Assembly (NCBI RefSeq): GCF_028389875.1 | Contig: NC_084671.1 | Location: 27,807,083 to 27,871,082 of the forward strand | Reading direction: 5' to 3' | DNA: 64,000 nucleotides | From: Rhea pennata | Lineage: Eukaryota > Chordata > Aves > Rheiformes > Rheidae | Shown: positions 1 through 10,700 of the stretch, piece after piece | Position numbering within the stretch: the first letter of the stretch is position 1 | How the letters are laid out: each line of letters starts with the position of its first letter | Made by a program: the position numbers and the translations under genes | Notes under the pieces: model-generated | Told to the model about the DNA's origin: nothing | Seen by the model: only the letters and a program-made list of their open reading frames with translations | Database searches by the model: none

Positions 1-1610
1 GCAGTAGCAGGACCACGATAGCAATGGCAGCCTTGCAGAAAATAGCAGACTGTTTCTCTTTGTGGCGATTTGGGGAATGACTAAGAATAATAGCTGGCTA
101 TCAGTTGGTAAATGTAAGCAAGTGGACTAACAATTTGTCATAGCAAAAAAATCAACACTTATTATTTATGGATCAAATGCACCGCTGGCTCTCACTCCCA
201 CTCAAGCCACTGGGGTCAGATCTGCTTTCTCGTGTCCAGCATTCAAACCACTGGCACAAACTGTATTTTAAAGTAAACTGAAAAGTGACCTCGGTTACTA
301 CTGTGTGGCAGGAACATATTTCTGGCTGCCGCAGCTGCCTGGTATAGTTCCTTGCCTAACATATTCATTAGAGATTAATGGCTACTTATAACACTGCTTG
401 GCACCAGACTGGTTTCTCTGCTACATCATTAGAAAGGCATGAAAAAGCCACCAGGGGTTTGCTCCTTTTTGGGACAGCAGAGTGTTGATGTTCAGATGTC
501 TGCTGCTACCACCAACATAAGGCAGCAACTTATTAAGTGCTTTCTTCCAGGAGCAAAGATTAAGTCACAGGGAGAGAAACACTTGCAAAATACATATTTC
601 ATATACATGCACGCTCCCTTGCAGAATCTCCTCCCAGGCCATATCATGGGGAGGAGGTATTGGGGTCAGCCAACTGTCAGCCCGCAAGTGGAGAGGAAAG
701 CAGAGCCCTGTGGCTGCTGTGTCTCCACCAGAGATGCACTGCAGGCAGTTTGGGGCTTGCAGGCTGCCCCCTCTCAATCTCAGCCGCATCGGGACACAAA
801 CAAATTTCATCCACTCAGGCTGTAAGCGCTGAGCAGACCCATCTAGCTGCCCTCAGTAGCTGCCAAATTCCAGCAAGACATTCAGAAATGATGCCCTCCA
901 TATCCCCTAGACGCTGTCTGAGTCAGTTTGGTATTTGTATTTTTTAACTAGAGCGTGCAAAAATAGCTATTAGACTATTACACTGCAAGGTATAATATAC
1001 ATGGGAAGACAGTGGTGCATAATACAAAAAAATGCTTCCATATTGATTTGAATTCTCTGAGTCACACTGTTGGCCCCATAAATTCATGTGTCCAGGTAGA
1101 ATCTGTATTTCAAAACACATATTTGAAAAAATATAATTGAAGTGGAGAGGCCAAGATAAATTTATGTTATCAGCTGTAGTTACCAAAGCAGTATATCATT
1201 GTCACAGAATAAGCTCCTATCCATATTTCCATATTAACACTGAACTTGCACTCTGTACTGGTGCTGCTACACATAAAAGGTATCACCATGGCCTAATGTT
1301 GTCTGTTTTAGCTCGCTTCTGCCATGAGGTATCAAGCTGAGGCGGTGCTGTGCTCCTCATCCCAAGATCACTGCCATCAGGGATTACACTAAACAGACTG
1401 AGCTCGGCTCTCCTCACGCAGAAAGACCCTTATGGAAAGCGTCCTGGAAGCACCTCCAACTCGAAGATGTGGAATGAACCATCTTTGCAGTACATGGGGC
1501 AATTTGGGACCATGGCGCTCTCAGACTCCCAGCGGAATCAGTACTTCTGCTGTGTTCTAGTCATCAAGCATCCCCAAAGACTAGGCACATTAATGAAATA
1601 CAAGGTAATC
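1..1610. other. Unique noncoding DNA, nothing recognised
   Basis: I see no gene or repeat family here. The open frames (for example 439-825 on the plus strand and 565-810 on the minus strand) overlap one another on opposite strands, contain no motif I recognise, and are in the range expected by chance for DNA of this composition. Confidence 0.6.
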
Positions 1611-1620
1611 ACCAAATGCT

Positions 1621-1700
1621 TGAGGTTGGAAGGGACCTCTGGAGATAATCTAGTCCAGCTCTCAAGACTGTGTGATCACTGGACATGAGGAACAAGAAGT
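1621..1700 (-). mobile_element. CR1 LINE 3' end fragment, antisense
   Basis: The stretch from 1622 to 1660 reads like the reverse complement of the conserved 3' terminus of avian CR1 LINEs: a 'ggttggaagggacctctgga' block followed by a 'tctagtcca' block. The CR1 therefore lies on the minus strand, with its 3' end at the low-coordinate side. The right boundary is unclear. Sequence to about 1960 may be further decayed CR1, including a 'gctgggcagccc' block near 1936, but the resemblance is too weak to claim. No coding part is visible. CR1 is the dominant LINE of birds and reptiles and inserts 5'-truncated copies, so a short 3' fragment is the expected form. Confidence 0.65.
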
Positions 1701-3768
1701 GAAGGTGCAAGCTTGAATGCCTACCTGCCCCTGGAACTGTGCTTCTGAATCCTCCCAGTCTCCTTCATCTTATCTGAAACAGTAATTTCCCTCCAGTAAG
1801 ACCTATCACTTCATGTTTTCTCCACGGGACCTTCCAGAGGATCCTAACTGTTAGCCAAAATCCTATCGCTTGGCATGCCCTGTCCTGAAGCACTTGTTCC
1901 ATGAGCCTGGAGGACAAGCCGAGCTCTGACACAGGCTGGGCAGCCCATGGCTCCCACCTCAGAAACCTCCCCTATCCCAGACTAAATGCAGGGCCCAAGT
2001 ACTGAGAACGCTCTGGCTTGGTCGGACTAGCTGAGCATATGTTACAAATAACAATAAAGAGAGCAAACATTTGGTAATACTTGAGATAATGGTTTGGCCA
2101 TAAGTGTGTATTTTTATAGGCAAGAAATAAAATCGTGCAGAAGATTCTTTCCCTAACAAACATGCTTATTTTAGAGGACTTAAAGAGTCTTGCAAGAAAA
2201 GCTGTTTTGTGACCAGCTTGACCAATGTTTGTTAGTAAAGTGAAGCTGAGCTAAGCCTGTCCTGAAATAAGTTCCCAATGAGAAATGGTATTATTGAAGA
2301 GGCTTGGTCAGTGTTGCGGTTTTTGCCTTTCATTTGCTTGTTTGCTTTTGGAAGAAAACAAGAACACAGATGTTCTCAATGAAGCAAGTATGGTAAAAGG
2401 AAGAAGTCATTTTTGTGCAAACTGTCAAGTTTTAATGCAAAACCTCACACCTTTTGCTGAAACTGAATGCTTTTCCAGTAAAATCGGTTGGTTTGAGATT
2501 GTGATTTTGTTGTGTTTGTGTTACTAGGTTAGCATTCTCCTTGCATAACGTACAAGCCAATTACTCTTTCTGATTGCATTCAGATTGTCTTTGGAGGAAA
2601 AGGCTGCAGTGACAGAGACCTCCCGTCCCGTGCCCAGCCTGTCGACACTGAACAGAGGATAGGAATAACAAGGCAGTGGAAAAATCACTATTAAGAAATG
2701 ATGATGCTTTTTCCTACCTCTGTATGTTGAAAATGTGACTACCCAGCCCTCCACTCCCTTGCTGGCCATGGAAAACTACTCCTAACGTAGCCATGACCCG
2801 AGCTGAGACAACTACTAAGCCTCATATTATTCTACCTAATGATGAAAGAAATCACAGTGTGGTGATCCTGTTGAATGAGCTCTTTCCAGTAGCTCCAGGT
2901 AGCTCCATAAATTACCTGCCGGATTCAAGAGTCCCTGCAGAAGCCATCAGAGATAAACACCCACAGAGGACGATTCACCCATTCGCCACAGGCACGCAGA
3001 TCGGACGGGGCCTCCCCAGCCTGCCAGTGTCGGGGTACTGTCCCTGCAGCATCACAGCACGGTGCGCACAAGGACTTCGCTTAGAGATACGAACAGGAAA
3101 GTTTTGAACTTGGCACGATATGAATGCCTTCTTCAGTAGCAAAAGTCGGACATTCATCTGGGCTGTTGGCAGGAGTCCTCTGGAGAAACCACAACTCCCT
3201 TTCAAGCAAAACGGCTCTGGCAGGGGACTGGATATATGGAGAACATCTCTTTGATTTTCAGGAGGACAACTGAAGCCCATCGTGACTTCCTCAAACTTCT
3301 CACATCAGAACAGACACATGCTACAGGTTTACTTATTTTTGATGGGCTGGATGTAGTCCAGAGGCCCCTGCACCTCCTCATGCTGAATCCAGCCCATCTA
3401 CTCCTCTCTCCGACTCTCTTAAAATTTATTCCTCTATTTCCTGCCTGAGCAGAAAAAGCAAAAGAGAAACTTGCTGATTGATTTCACTCTCGGAAAGTCC
3501 CTGTCATCTTGTTTGATGACTTCATTGCCAAAATGAAATAGGCACTGGAGAAGCAATGTTTTCAAAACAATTTGGAGCAAGAAGAGGAAGGTAGTAGGAG
3601 GGGAGCCACGGGAAGCTGATGGCCTTTATTCTTCAATTCCCATGTTGCGTCTGGCTTGCCGCAGGCTATAGAGAGAAAGCAAAATTGTTATGATTCTTAT
3701 TAGCTTTTATTTTATAAAGCCTGAACTACACTCTGTAGGGGTTTCAAACTGAAGCTGCAAATCATACG

Positions 3769-3790
3769 CCTGCCTACCTGCCTGCCTGGC
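3769..3790. repeat. Short (CTGC)n simple repeat
   Basis: Imperfect run of CCTG/CTGC tetranucleotides interrupted by one 'ctac'. It is short enough to be chance slippage. Confidence 0.6.
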
Positions 3791-4532
3791 CACCTTATCT
3801 TCACATTAATGTACTACCTGTCTGCGGGGAAGAAAACGCCTGTCTTTTTGCCAGGCACAAGCAAGGTGGCTAGTCAGACGACAGAATCTGACTCCTTTCT
3901 TCCCGCGTTTCCGAAATACACCTGACACACATCAGAAACGACTGTTGTTCGTCACTCGCCCACTGCCGAGAACAGAGGCAGCGCTCCCAGCTTGGTTCCC
4001 CCGGAACAACAACCAAGTTCATAATAAAATACAGCACGAGAGCGAGTGCTGTAAAGGAGCCTGCAAGGAACTGCTGATAAAAGCAAGCGGCAAGCAAGTA
4101 CGTGAACCTTGACTCGCCGTACAATCCTGCCCCTCCATCTCCTCCTACTCTTTCTCACACGCTGATATCAAGCGTTTCCTCAAGACCAAAGTATCTTGAG
4201 GAAATACAGGTTTCGGCAGGGCTGCCAAAACCCCAGCAGGGTTCTCTCAGGACCGGTCCCAATTCCCTCGTCCATCTGTCTCCTCCACAGCCTCTTCCCA
4301 CACCTGCATTTCATCCCCCTGCCGTTGCTGGCATCCCACTTACACTAACGCTTGCTGCTTCTGCAAGTCTCTTCCTCCTCTCTCGGGTCATTTCAGAACT
4401 GGCACAGAACCCAAATCCCCGCGGTTTGCTTGCACACAACACAAGGCTAGGAAAATAGCCCTTATCCTAACCAAAACTGTAAGGAGCTCAGCATGATCTA
4501 TACATATTAGAATGCTCTGCTTCCTTTTTAGG

Positions 4533-4547
4533 AAAAAAAAAAAAAAA
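4533..4547. repeat. (A)15 homopolymer
   Basis: Fifteen consecutive A residues. I see no retroposed sequence ending here, so it is treated as a simple repeat. Confidence 0.9.
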
Positions 4548-5820
4548 CAAGGCTCAAGAAGACACATTTCTTAATATTCATTATTATGCGGAAGATTTAA
4601 GAGGATTACGCTAAGCGTTACTACAAGCATAATTTTTGTTCCTCCTACTGTGTTTGCCCTGCGAATTTCAATATGCCCCCAGATGCATTCCCAGCCAGTG
4701 TCCTTACCAGTTTTCATGATTACGTGGACTGTGGCAAAGGAGGTAAATAATTGTTTTCAGGAGTACTCTAGGGTTTTGTTTATAAACAAAGTACCAAGAA
4801 AACAGCATGGCTTAGACACCACATATAGATGATAAAAGGGGCAAATTTCTTTCATAGAAGGAAATGCAGCAAGATTTCTCATAACAATGGCCATTCTGCT
4901 GGCTCTTCTCTCCTGAGAACGGCTCCTGGAAGCTGACAAAAAGGTGATGTTTCAGGGGCTGCAAGAGAAAGGAAAGCCCTGAGAAATCAATAGCACTACA
5001 TTTCTATGCAACGGCACTAGAAGAGGCATCGATCCACGTGCTGGTGCTTAGGAATGCTAGAGAAAGCCACCTCGTGAGCTGTGCCCTGATGGGTAAGATG
5101 ACAGAGGAAATACACTGCACCTTAATGCACAACTCCAGCATCCATGAAAATTAAGAGGGAGCTCACTCCTTCTGTAAAGGGGTCTGATCTGCATGGGAGT
5201 ACTGGAGCAACACCAATTTCACGGGTAATGATGAAAAGTAGAGTTCTGTAACCCCAAACCAAAAAAAGCGTAGGTTTGCAAGAAAACCTTTGCAAGACAT
5301 GGGTCCTTCTTCTGTGAAGAAGGCCTCAAAGATTGCTGTGTGACCCCCACCTTGAGTGCTTTCTGGAGTAAGCTCAAAGACAAAATTAGGACCTATGCAT
5401 GCCAGTAACACACACAACTCCTGCCCCAAACGCATCTTCCAGACATACTGTGTCTGTTTTAGGCTGCCTCCCTTTTGAGGAGAGAAAGCACGTCCATGCA
5501 GGGTCTTCAAGCAGTTTTAGCGCACGTGTACCCACACAAACTCTCTGCTCATCTTTGCTTGGAAATGCAGTTGTATGCATTTGCCATTAAATTTCATGAT
5601 GCAGAGCACTCACAGAAACTCTCCCTCACGTATGTGCTCACGTGGTCTTCAGTGTGTGTAGAGTCAGACCCCTTCTGAGGTCAGGTCTTCCTCAGCACTC
5701 TCCTACGTGGACAGCCCTGTGTCTGCAGTTAGGTGGAAAGGGGATGCAGCACAGGCTCTTGGATAACAGATGCTGCTAGGAAAGGAGCTCATTCTCTTAG
5801 CTGACAGTATAGACACAGCC

Positions 5821-5932
5821 AGAACAGGCCCGGCCAGGAGGAAAGCTGTTGGGAATCACCGGTTAGGAAGGCAAGTCCCAAGACAGGATCGGTCAGGAAG
5901 AGAAAGCAATCAGGACTGGTGACAGCAACCCA
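5821..5932. repeat. Degenerate 60-bp tandem duplication
   Basis: Two adjacent units start at 5821 and 5881. Both open with an 'acagg...cgg.cagga' pattern, continue with 'gaaagc', and reach a 'gga....ggt' block. The units differ by many substitutions and a few small indels, so the duplication is old. No coding frame spans both units. It is probably a decayed minisatellite. Confidence 0.5.
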
Positions 5933-5939
5933 AGGGAGG

Positions 5940-7920
5940 CAAAGGCTGCTCTGTGGCTGAATCCCAGGTCACAGAGGTGCCTAAACCTCGGTGGGAGGCA
6001 ACATTTCAAGCAGTCCTGCTCCTTGCAGGGGTTTCTTGCTGCACAGCTTTGGAGACTTAGTGCTGAGCATCCCAGCTGCTACTCCCTAAGTGCCGGGCGC
6101 GTAATTTCCACCCACGGAGAGAGTAGGGAACGCTGGCCTCAGCCCCAGCACTGTGAGTTTCCCTCTGAGAGCCAGGTACCGAGCCTGGGGTGTGGTGAGC
6201 CACAGCATCGCTAACGCAGGTCTCAGTCCTTTTGCCAGCCTGGCTTCTTGACAAAAGCTAACCAGCCTAAAACAGTGGTTTTATAGATGCAGCATTAGCA
6301 ACATGAGAGGTCTGGTTACAACGTACTCGTGTCAGATGCCCAGATACAGGGAAATGCACCATTAACCAAGCATAAAACATCAAAGCCAGGCTCGGCTCTT
6401 TCAGAGCATTACAATATACTTTCTTTATCTGCTGCTGTCGCAATGGGACTAGTACTTGCCTCTCTCTGTAGAATTGTCTGGCTTACTGCTGATCTATCTA
6501 TCCAGCATCAACAAAATGACAAAAATCACGCCGTTGTAATCTCCCATTTCCACTTTTCCTCAGACATGCAGAGAGCACAAAATCAGTCTTTGGCATATTG
6601 ATGCCAATATTTCAGTTTCAATGGCTCTGGAAGGTTCAAAGCTGCTTCCTATTAGGCTCAGAGATTTTCCCTTTCTGCTCAGGATTCCCAGCTCCGAGTG
6701 TGAGCTGCCAACTCCACATCTCATGCTCTTTTTCCTTTTTAATTAAATAATTAAAAGACCTCTAGGCTCTCCCAGCAGATTACACACCAGGCCAAAGTGA
6801 TTAGCAGGAGGCTGTTGTGTTGGTGCCACGATAGATAGAAATTTTAAGAACAACAAACGTACATACCTATCAAAAAAAGCTGCAGAAAGGATTTTGCAAG
6901 CCATCTCTTTCCAGAGTGGAGGCTCTGTTTGCTTCTTCATTGCTTGGCCTTGCATAAAGATGTTCAGCTCTGCAAGCCCTACCCATTCCTGTTTCTAGCA
7001 CTAATACCAGTGTGCCCAAGCGTTCCTGTTTGGAAAAGGCCACAAGTAGGTGCTTGCAAGTAGGACAACTCATAACAGGAGAACCAGTTGAGAGTCTTTG
7101 GAGGATTGAACAGGAGAAAAAAAGTGCAGGATGGAAACTGGTCCAGCAAATCTGTAGATGAAAAGGATGGGTGAACGCCTGCTCCTGCTGCAGTCTGTGG
7201 GAACGCTGCTATTTAAAAATGTGTGGCCCAGCTGCTTGGCCTGGGAGCCAGGAGGCCTTCCTTGCTTTTCATTTACGTTAGACTAGATTATTATAATGAC
7301 CACTTGGCCTTATCAGCTATGGCTCTAGGAATGTGTTAGGGGGGTTTCCATACACAGACGTAAGCAGACATATGCGCAGAGGCATGATAAGATATAGCAA
7401 ATCTCCTTAGGAGAGAAAAAGAATTCCCCAGGGAAAGGCCAGTATTCTTTTTTAAAAAAAGCTTATGGATAATGACGATGGAGGTCAGATGAATAGTTAC
7501 ATATTTAGATGATATTTTCGTACTGTGCACTGGAACACTGCGGACAGCTAACCCAGCACTGAAACGACTCATTTATCTGCCATAATTTAATGTCATTTTC
7601 CAAGAGATCTGATTTTTCATGGCACTTGATATTCTGCAGACGAGCTGGACCGACGAGGTCTGATGCAAAGGCAATGAAAAATGTGAGAGAACTCCATAAA
7701 GTGAAACAGTCAGCTTTAAGGTTCAGCGGGATGAACTCTTGCTGAGGATTTATGTGGTGGGATGCAGAGCTACGATCGCCTTCGAAATCATTATTAAAGT
7801 CACATAGAAAATGGGAATGGACTCCCAGCTTGCGTGATGGCAGTGCAAGATTCAAAACAGGTTTGTCTTTTGCAGCTTGCTCTGGCCTGCTTGATCTGGA
7901 CCCATTCATATTCAAAAGAC
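5940..7920. other. Unique noncoding DNA, nothing recognised
   Basis: No gene, RNA gene or transposon family is recognised. There is an A+T-rich patch at about 6735-6760. The longest open frame touching this interval (7505-7915, minus strand) has no recognisable domain and lacks flanking splice or promoter signals that would make it credible. Confidence 0.55.
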
Positions 7921-7927
7921 ATTTTGG

Positions 7928-7968
7928 AGAATAAATCCCACTGACTTGCAGTGAGAATTTGTTTCTTT
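7928..7968. repeat. Possible ancient amniote repeat relic
   Basis: The block 'aatcccactgacttgcagtg' and the following 'agaattt' resemble the near-palindromic 'cattgacttcaatgg'-type core common in turtle, crocodile and bird interspersed repeats. The similarity is recalled from memory and short. The family is not assigned. Confidence 0.3.
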
Positions 7969-7969
7969 G

Positions 7970-9170
7970 TTATTTGTATGTTCTAGAGAAATCCTGCTCC
8001 TGGCCTTCAGACCCCTGAAACCTACTGAATACAAGAAAACCTCCTCCTTTCTCCCCCCAAAAAACCCCCAGACAGATCAATTGGCCTTACAGGTATAAAA
8101 AAAATTACAAAAGAAACTGCTTGCATGCTGTCTGTGGGCAAAAAGGTGTCATCCTTCCTCCCACTAATTTCTTTAGGGCTCCTTGCAAAATCAGACCCTG
8201 CTCACTGCTGGGAGGACATGTCTCTGGACCAGCTTCTCTTGCAGTTTTTTTGGCACTAGCAAAAAATAAAGCAGACATGAGTAAAACCAAACTTTCCATG
8301 TTATATTTATCATGGCACAGGGTGAGAGGAAATTCTCACTAGAAGAAACGCTTCCCAAATCAGCTAGCCCATGAACTCACTCAAAAGCCTATAGTCTTGA
8401 TCAGCGCTTTCAAAACAGTTACTTGGAAGAAAGGAAAGGATAAAAAGTTGATCTTTTACAAGAAAATGAAAAGTCACAGCACTACCTAATCCCCATCATT
8501 TTGTGTAACAGCATTTTATTGGTAGGCTGCAAAATACCACTGTGTAAGGAAATCTAAAGCTAATGAGCTCACCCTTCCCACTTGCAACCAAGCACATAAA
8601 TATATATGCATTGGAATGAGGTGATAACTCGGACAGAAACCGTTTGGGGTTAGTAAATGAGTTTTATCAGAATAACATGCTTTACTGATTTACAGATCAG
8701 TAAATAATGATGAAGAGGTATCCTGAAAGCCCTTGTTATAGCCACCGATTTATATGATCATCCAGAACACTTAGGTTCAGCAATCAAAAAAAATACAGCG
8801 CGCCTTTTGCTTGGGAAGGTGTTTCTTAAACATGACCCATCAACAGGTCCACACTGAGTCTCCGATGAGCAAAGGATCTTTTTTTCTTGAAACAGTGGGA
8901 AATCTATGTAGCTAGCATTCCTCCTTCAGCAGCTCCTTGTTGGGGCTTTGGCAGGGCACCGGGGAGAGACCTGTGTCCAGGAGGCCAGACGACCACAAGG
9001 ATAGGAAGCCTGAACTGTAGCTGGGGAAAGGACCACGCTTCTAGTTACAGCTGATGGAGAATTCTCCTGTTAAATCACTTCTCTCTGGAGTTCACCACAA
9101 TTTAAGATTTCCAGGCAATATTGATTTGCAATGACACTTCACAAGCGAGGCAGCGGTTGGGTGGGATGGG
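7970..9170. other. Unique noncoding DNA, nothing recognised
   Basis: No gene is recognised. Short C-rich and A-rich runs occur near 8052-8068, and an A+T-rich microsequence lies near 8598-8608. Nothing else stands out. Confidence 0.55.
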
Positions 9171-9173
9171 ATT

Positions 9174-9879
9174 TTGTCTGAAAAAGGCAGCTCCTACTTG
9201 GATTTGAGCCTTCCCCTTAATCTTGTGCTCTATTATCAATCACACGGGGCATTTTCAGAAGCTCGCACGAGGAGGACGCCTGACCCATTTCGTTCCAATC
9301 TGACTTTAAAGCTGGTTTCATGGGAAGATATGGAAGAGTCTGCATCTGTTGCAGTCCCCAAACCAGGGAATGACGGCAAGCAGAGGTCTGATAGATACCT
9401 ATGGACAAAAGAGGAAAAAAATTCATCCAGGCTGAGCCTGGAAAGTGGGTACAAGGGATCTGGACACGAAGCGGAGAGGCTTGTGCAGAGGAAGGAAAAC
9501 ATCCAATCCCTCCTCTCGCATGTGGACATTGCCTGGGGTTTGGTGTTGCAAGAGTTGGATGGCATGAGCCCTTCGGGGCGGAGGGAGCAAGGGAAGTTAT
9601 TAAAGCCTCTTGTCTCCATCTGCCCTTCACAACGTGCTTTTCATTACGCTGGCAATACAAGCCTCTGCGGCTAACGGTCGGGATGAGATTGTAAAGAAAG
9701 CAAACAAAAGGGGAGCAGGCGCCTGGGTTCGGAGCGCTGCGAGCTGGCGCGGCGTAGCATCCCTGCTTCTCGCCAGGTGTTTCGTTGGGTTCGAGTAAAA
9801 CATCCGAGCCCATTATCTTCCCCACGTTCTCTTTTCTTCTCCCTCTTGCCCCCGAGCTCCTTGACTCGCCGCGCGGCAT
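9174..9879. other. Stop-poor segment beside CpG island 1; no credible gene
   Basis: Several open frames overlap here: 166 codons on the plus strand (9174-9674, opening at a TTG, not an ATG), 220 codons on the minus strand (9217-9879), and two shorter ones. None shows a domain, signal peptide, membrane segment or repeat that I recognise. Opposing frames of similar length in one place usually mean rising G+C content and fewer stop codons, which fits the adjacent CpG island. A lineage-specific or long noncoding transcript remains possible. Confidence 0.4.
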
Positions 9880-10700
9880 AAAATTAATTTGCTTTATTCC
9901 AGCCCAGGCGATAGCCGCCTATCTTCCCTGACTCCCTGTCGGCGAGGAAACAAATTTCCTCCTTAAGCGCTTTCCACTTGACCTGCTCTTTTCTCCGTTG
10001 AGAAAATTGAGGTCAGGGAGCCGGTGTTGCACAGCGGCAGCCGCTCTCCGAGCACCCCGGGTGCAATCGCGGCAGCTGCAGGCCCGGCGTTCCTGCGCCG
10101 CCGCTGCCGTTAGCGACTCGCAGCTCTCCCGGTCGGGGCCAACGTCTGCTCTTTGCTCCCAGAAGACTCGGGTAGATTTAGGAATGGTTTGGCTGCATTT
10201 CCCACTCGGCCCAATTATTTTGCCAGCCTCTTACATGCTGTTGGAGAGGTTATAGCTGATGAGCCCTATAAATAAAAATCGAGAGCTGCGGTAGGGGCAT
10301 AGACGGTGTCAGAGAGAGAGTCGGGAGCAGAGTTATTAGCTCCAGCTGTCCTTTTAATGTGCACACGGAGCACACCGGGCCACGCTAATTTGGCGATGCA
10401 AGAAGGGTGACTTGCTGCCTTGCTGCCTCCCTCCCTCTGGCCCGTGAGCTGCCTGCCGGGGAGAGGACGGGAGGGGAAAGGACGGCAGCGCTCTCTCCGA
10501 AGCCACGGCCCGGACAGACGGCTCTCCACGGCTCGCCGCGCAACGGACTGACAGCAATTCCCTCGGCTCCGGCCTCAGACGGTTGGCTCCGGCCGGGAGC
10601 AGCCCTGGGCAGCAGAAGGTCTTCTTGTGCTCCTACAGGTTCCTGCTTTGGCGATCGCTCTCGGAGCACAGAGGAGGGGTTTCTCTCTTAGACAGCTGTC
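9680..10700. promoter_or_regulatory. CpG island 1
   Basis: This is a local G+C and CpG peak in otherwise CpG-poor DNA. In 10021-10140 I count 17 CpG dinucleotides in 120 bp, and CpGs stay frequent in 10440-10640. In vertebrates such unmethylated clusters usually mark promoters. The island contains a CCAAT box (10211-10215) and a TATA-like element (10267-10274) on the plus strand. No coding exon is recognised downstream. It could be the promoter of a long noncoding RNA, a distal first exon, or a CpG-rich enhancer. Confidence 0.6.
10205..10310 (+). promoter_or_regulatory. Candidate CCAAT/TATA core promoter
   Basis: A CCAAT pentamer lies at 10211-10215 and a TATAAATA octamer at 10267-10274, followed by a CA dinucleotide at 10298-10299. 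Taking A10299 as the start site puts TATA about 32 bp and CCAAT about 88 bp upstream, the classical metazoan RNA polymerase II spacing. The element lies inside CpG island 1. A plausible splice donor (CAG|GTAGCT, cut after 10805) would give a first exon of about 500 nt. The first ATGs downstream open only very short frames, so a noncoding or 5'-UTR exon is more likely than a coding one. Start site and exon end are inference. Confidence 0.4.

Larger units (their letters stand above)
1701..5800. other. Unique noncoding DNA with minor simple repeats
   Basis: No gene is recognised. The interval contains a short CTGC-type simple repeat (3769-3790) and a 15-A tract (4533-4547). Open frames such as 4102-4458 are rich in Ser and Pro, match no known family, and are opposed by frames on the other strand. 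Part of 1701-1960 may be a decayed continuation of the CR1 fragment to the left. Confidence 0.5.

Noticed and set aside
9174..9674. 166-codon plus-strand open frame as a gene
   Set aside because: It opens at TTG, not ATG, is overlapped by longer minus-strand frames, has no recognisable domain, and lies where G+C content rises.
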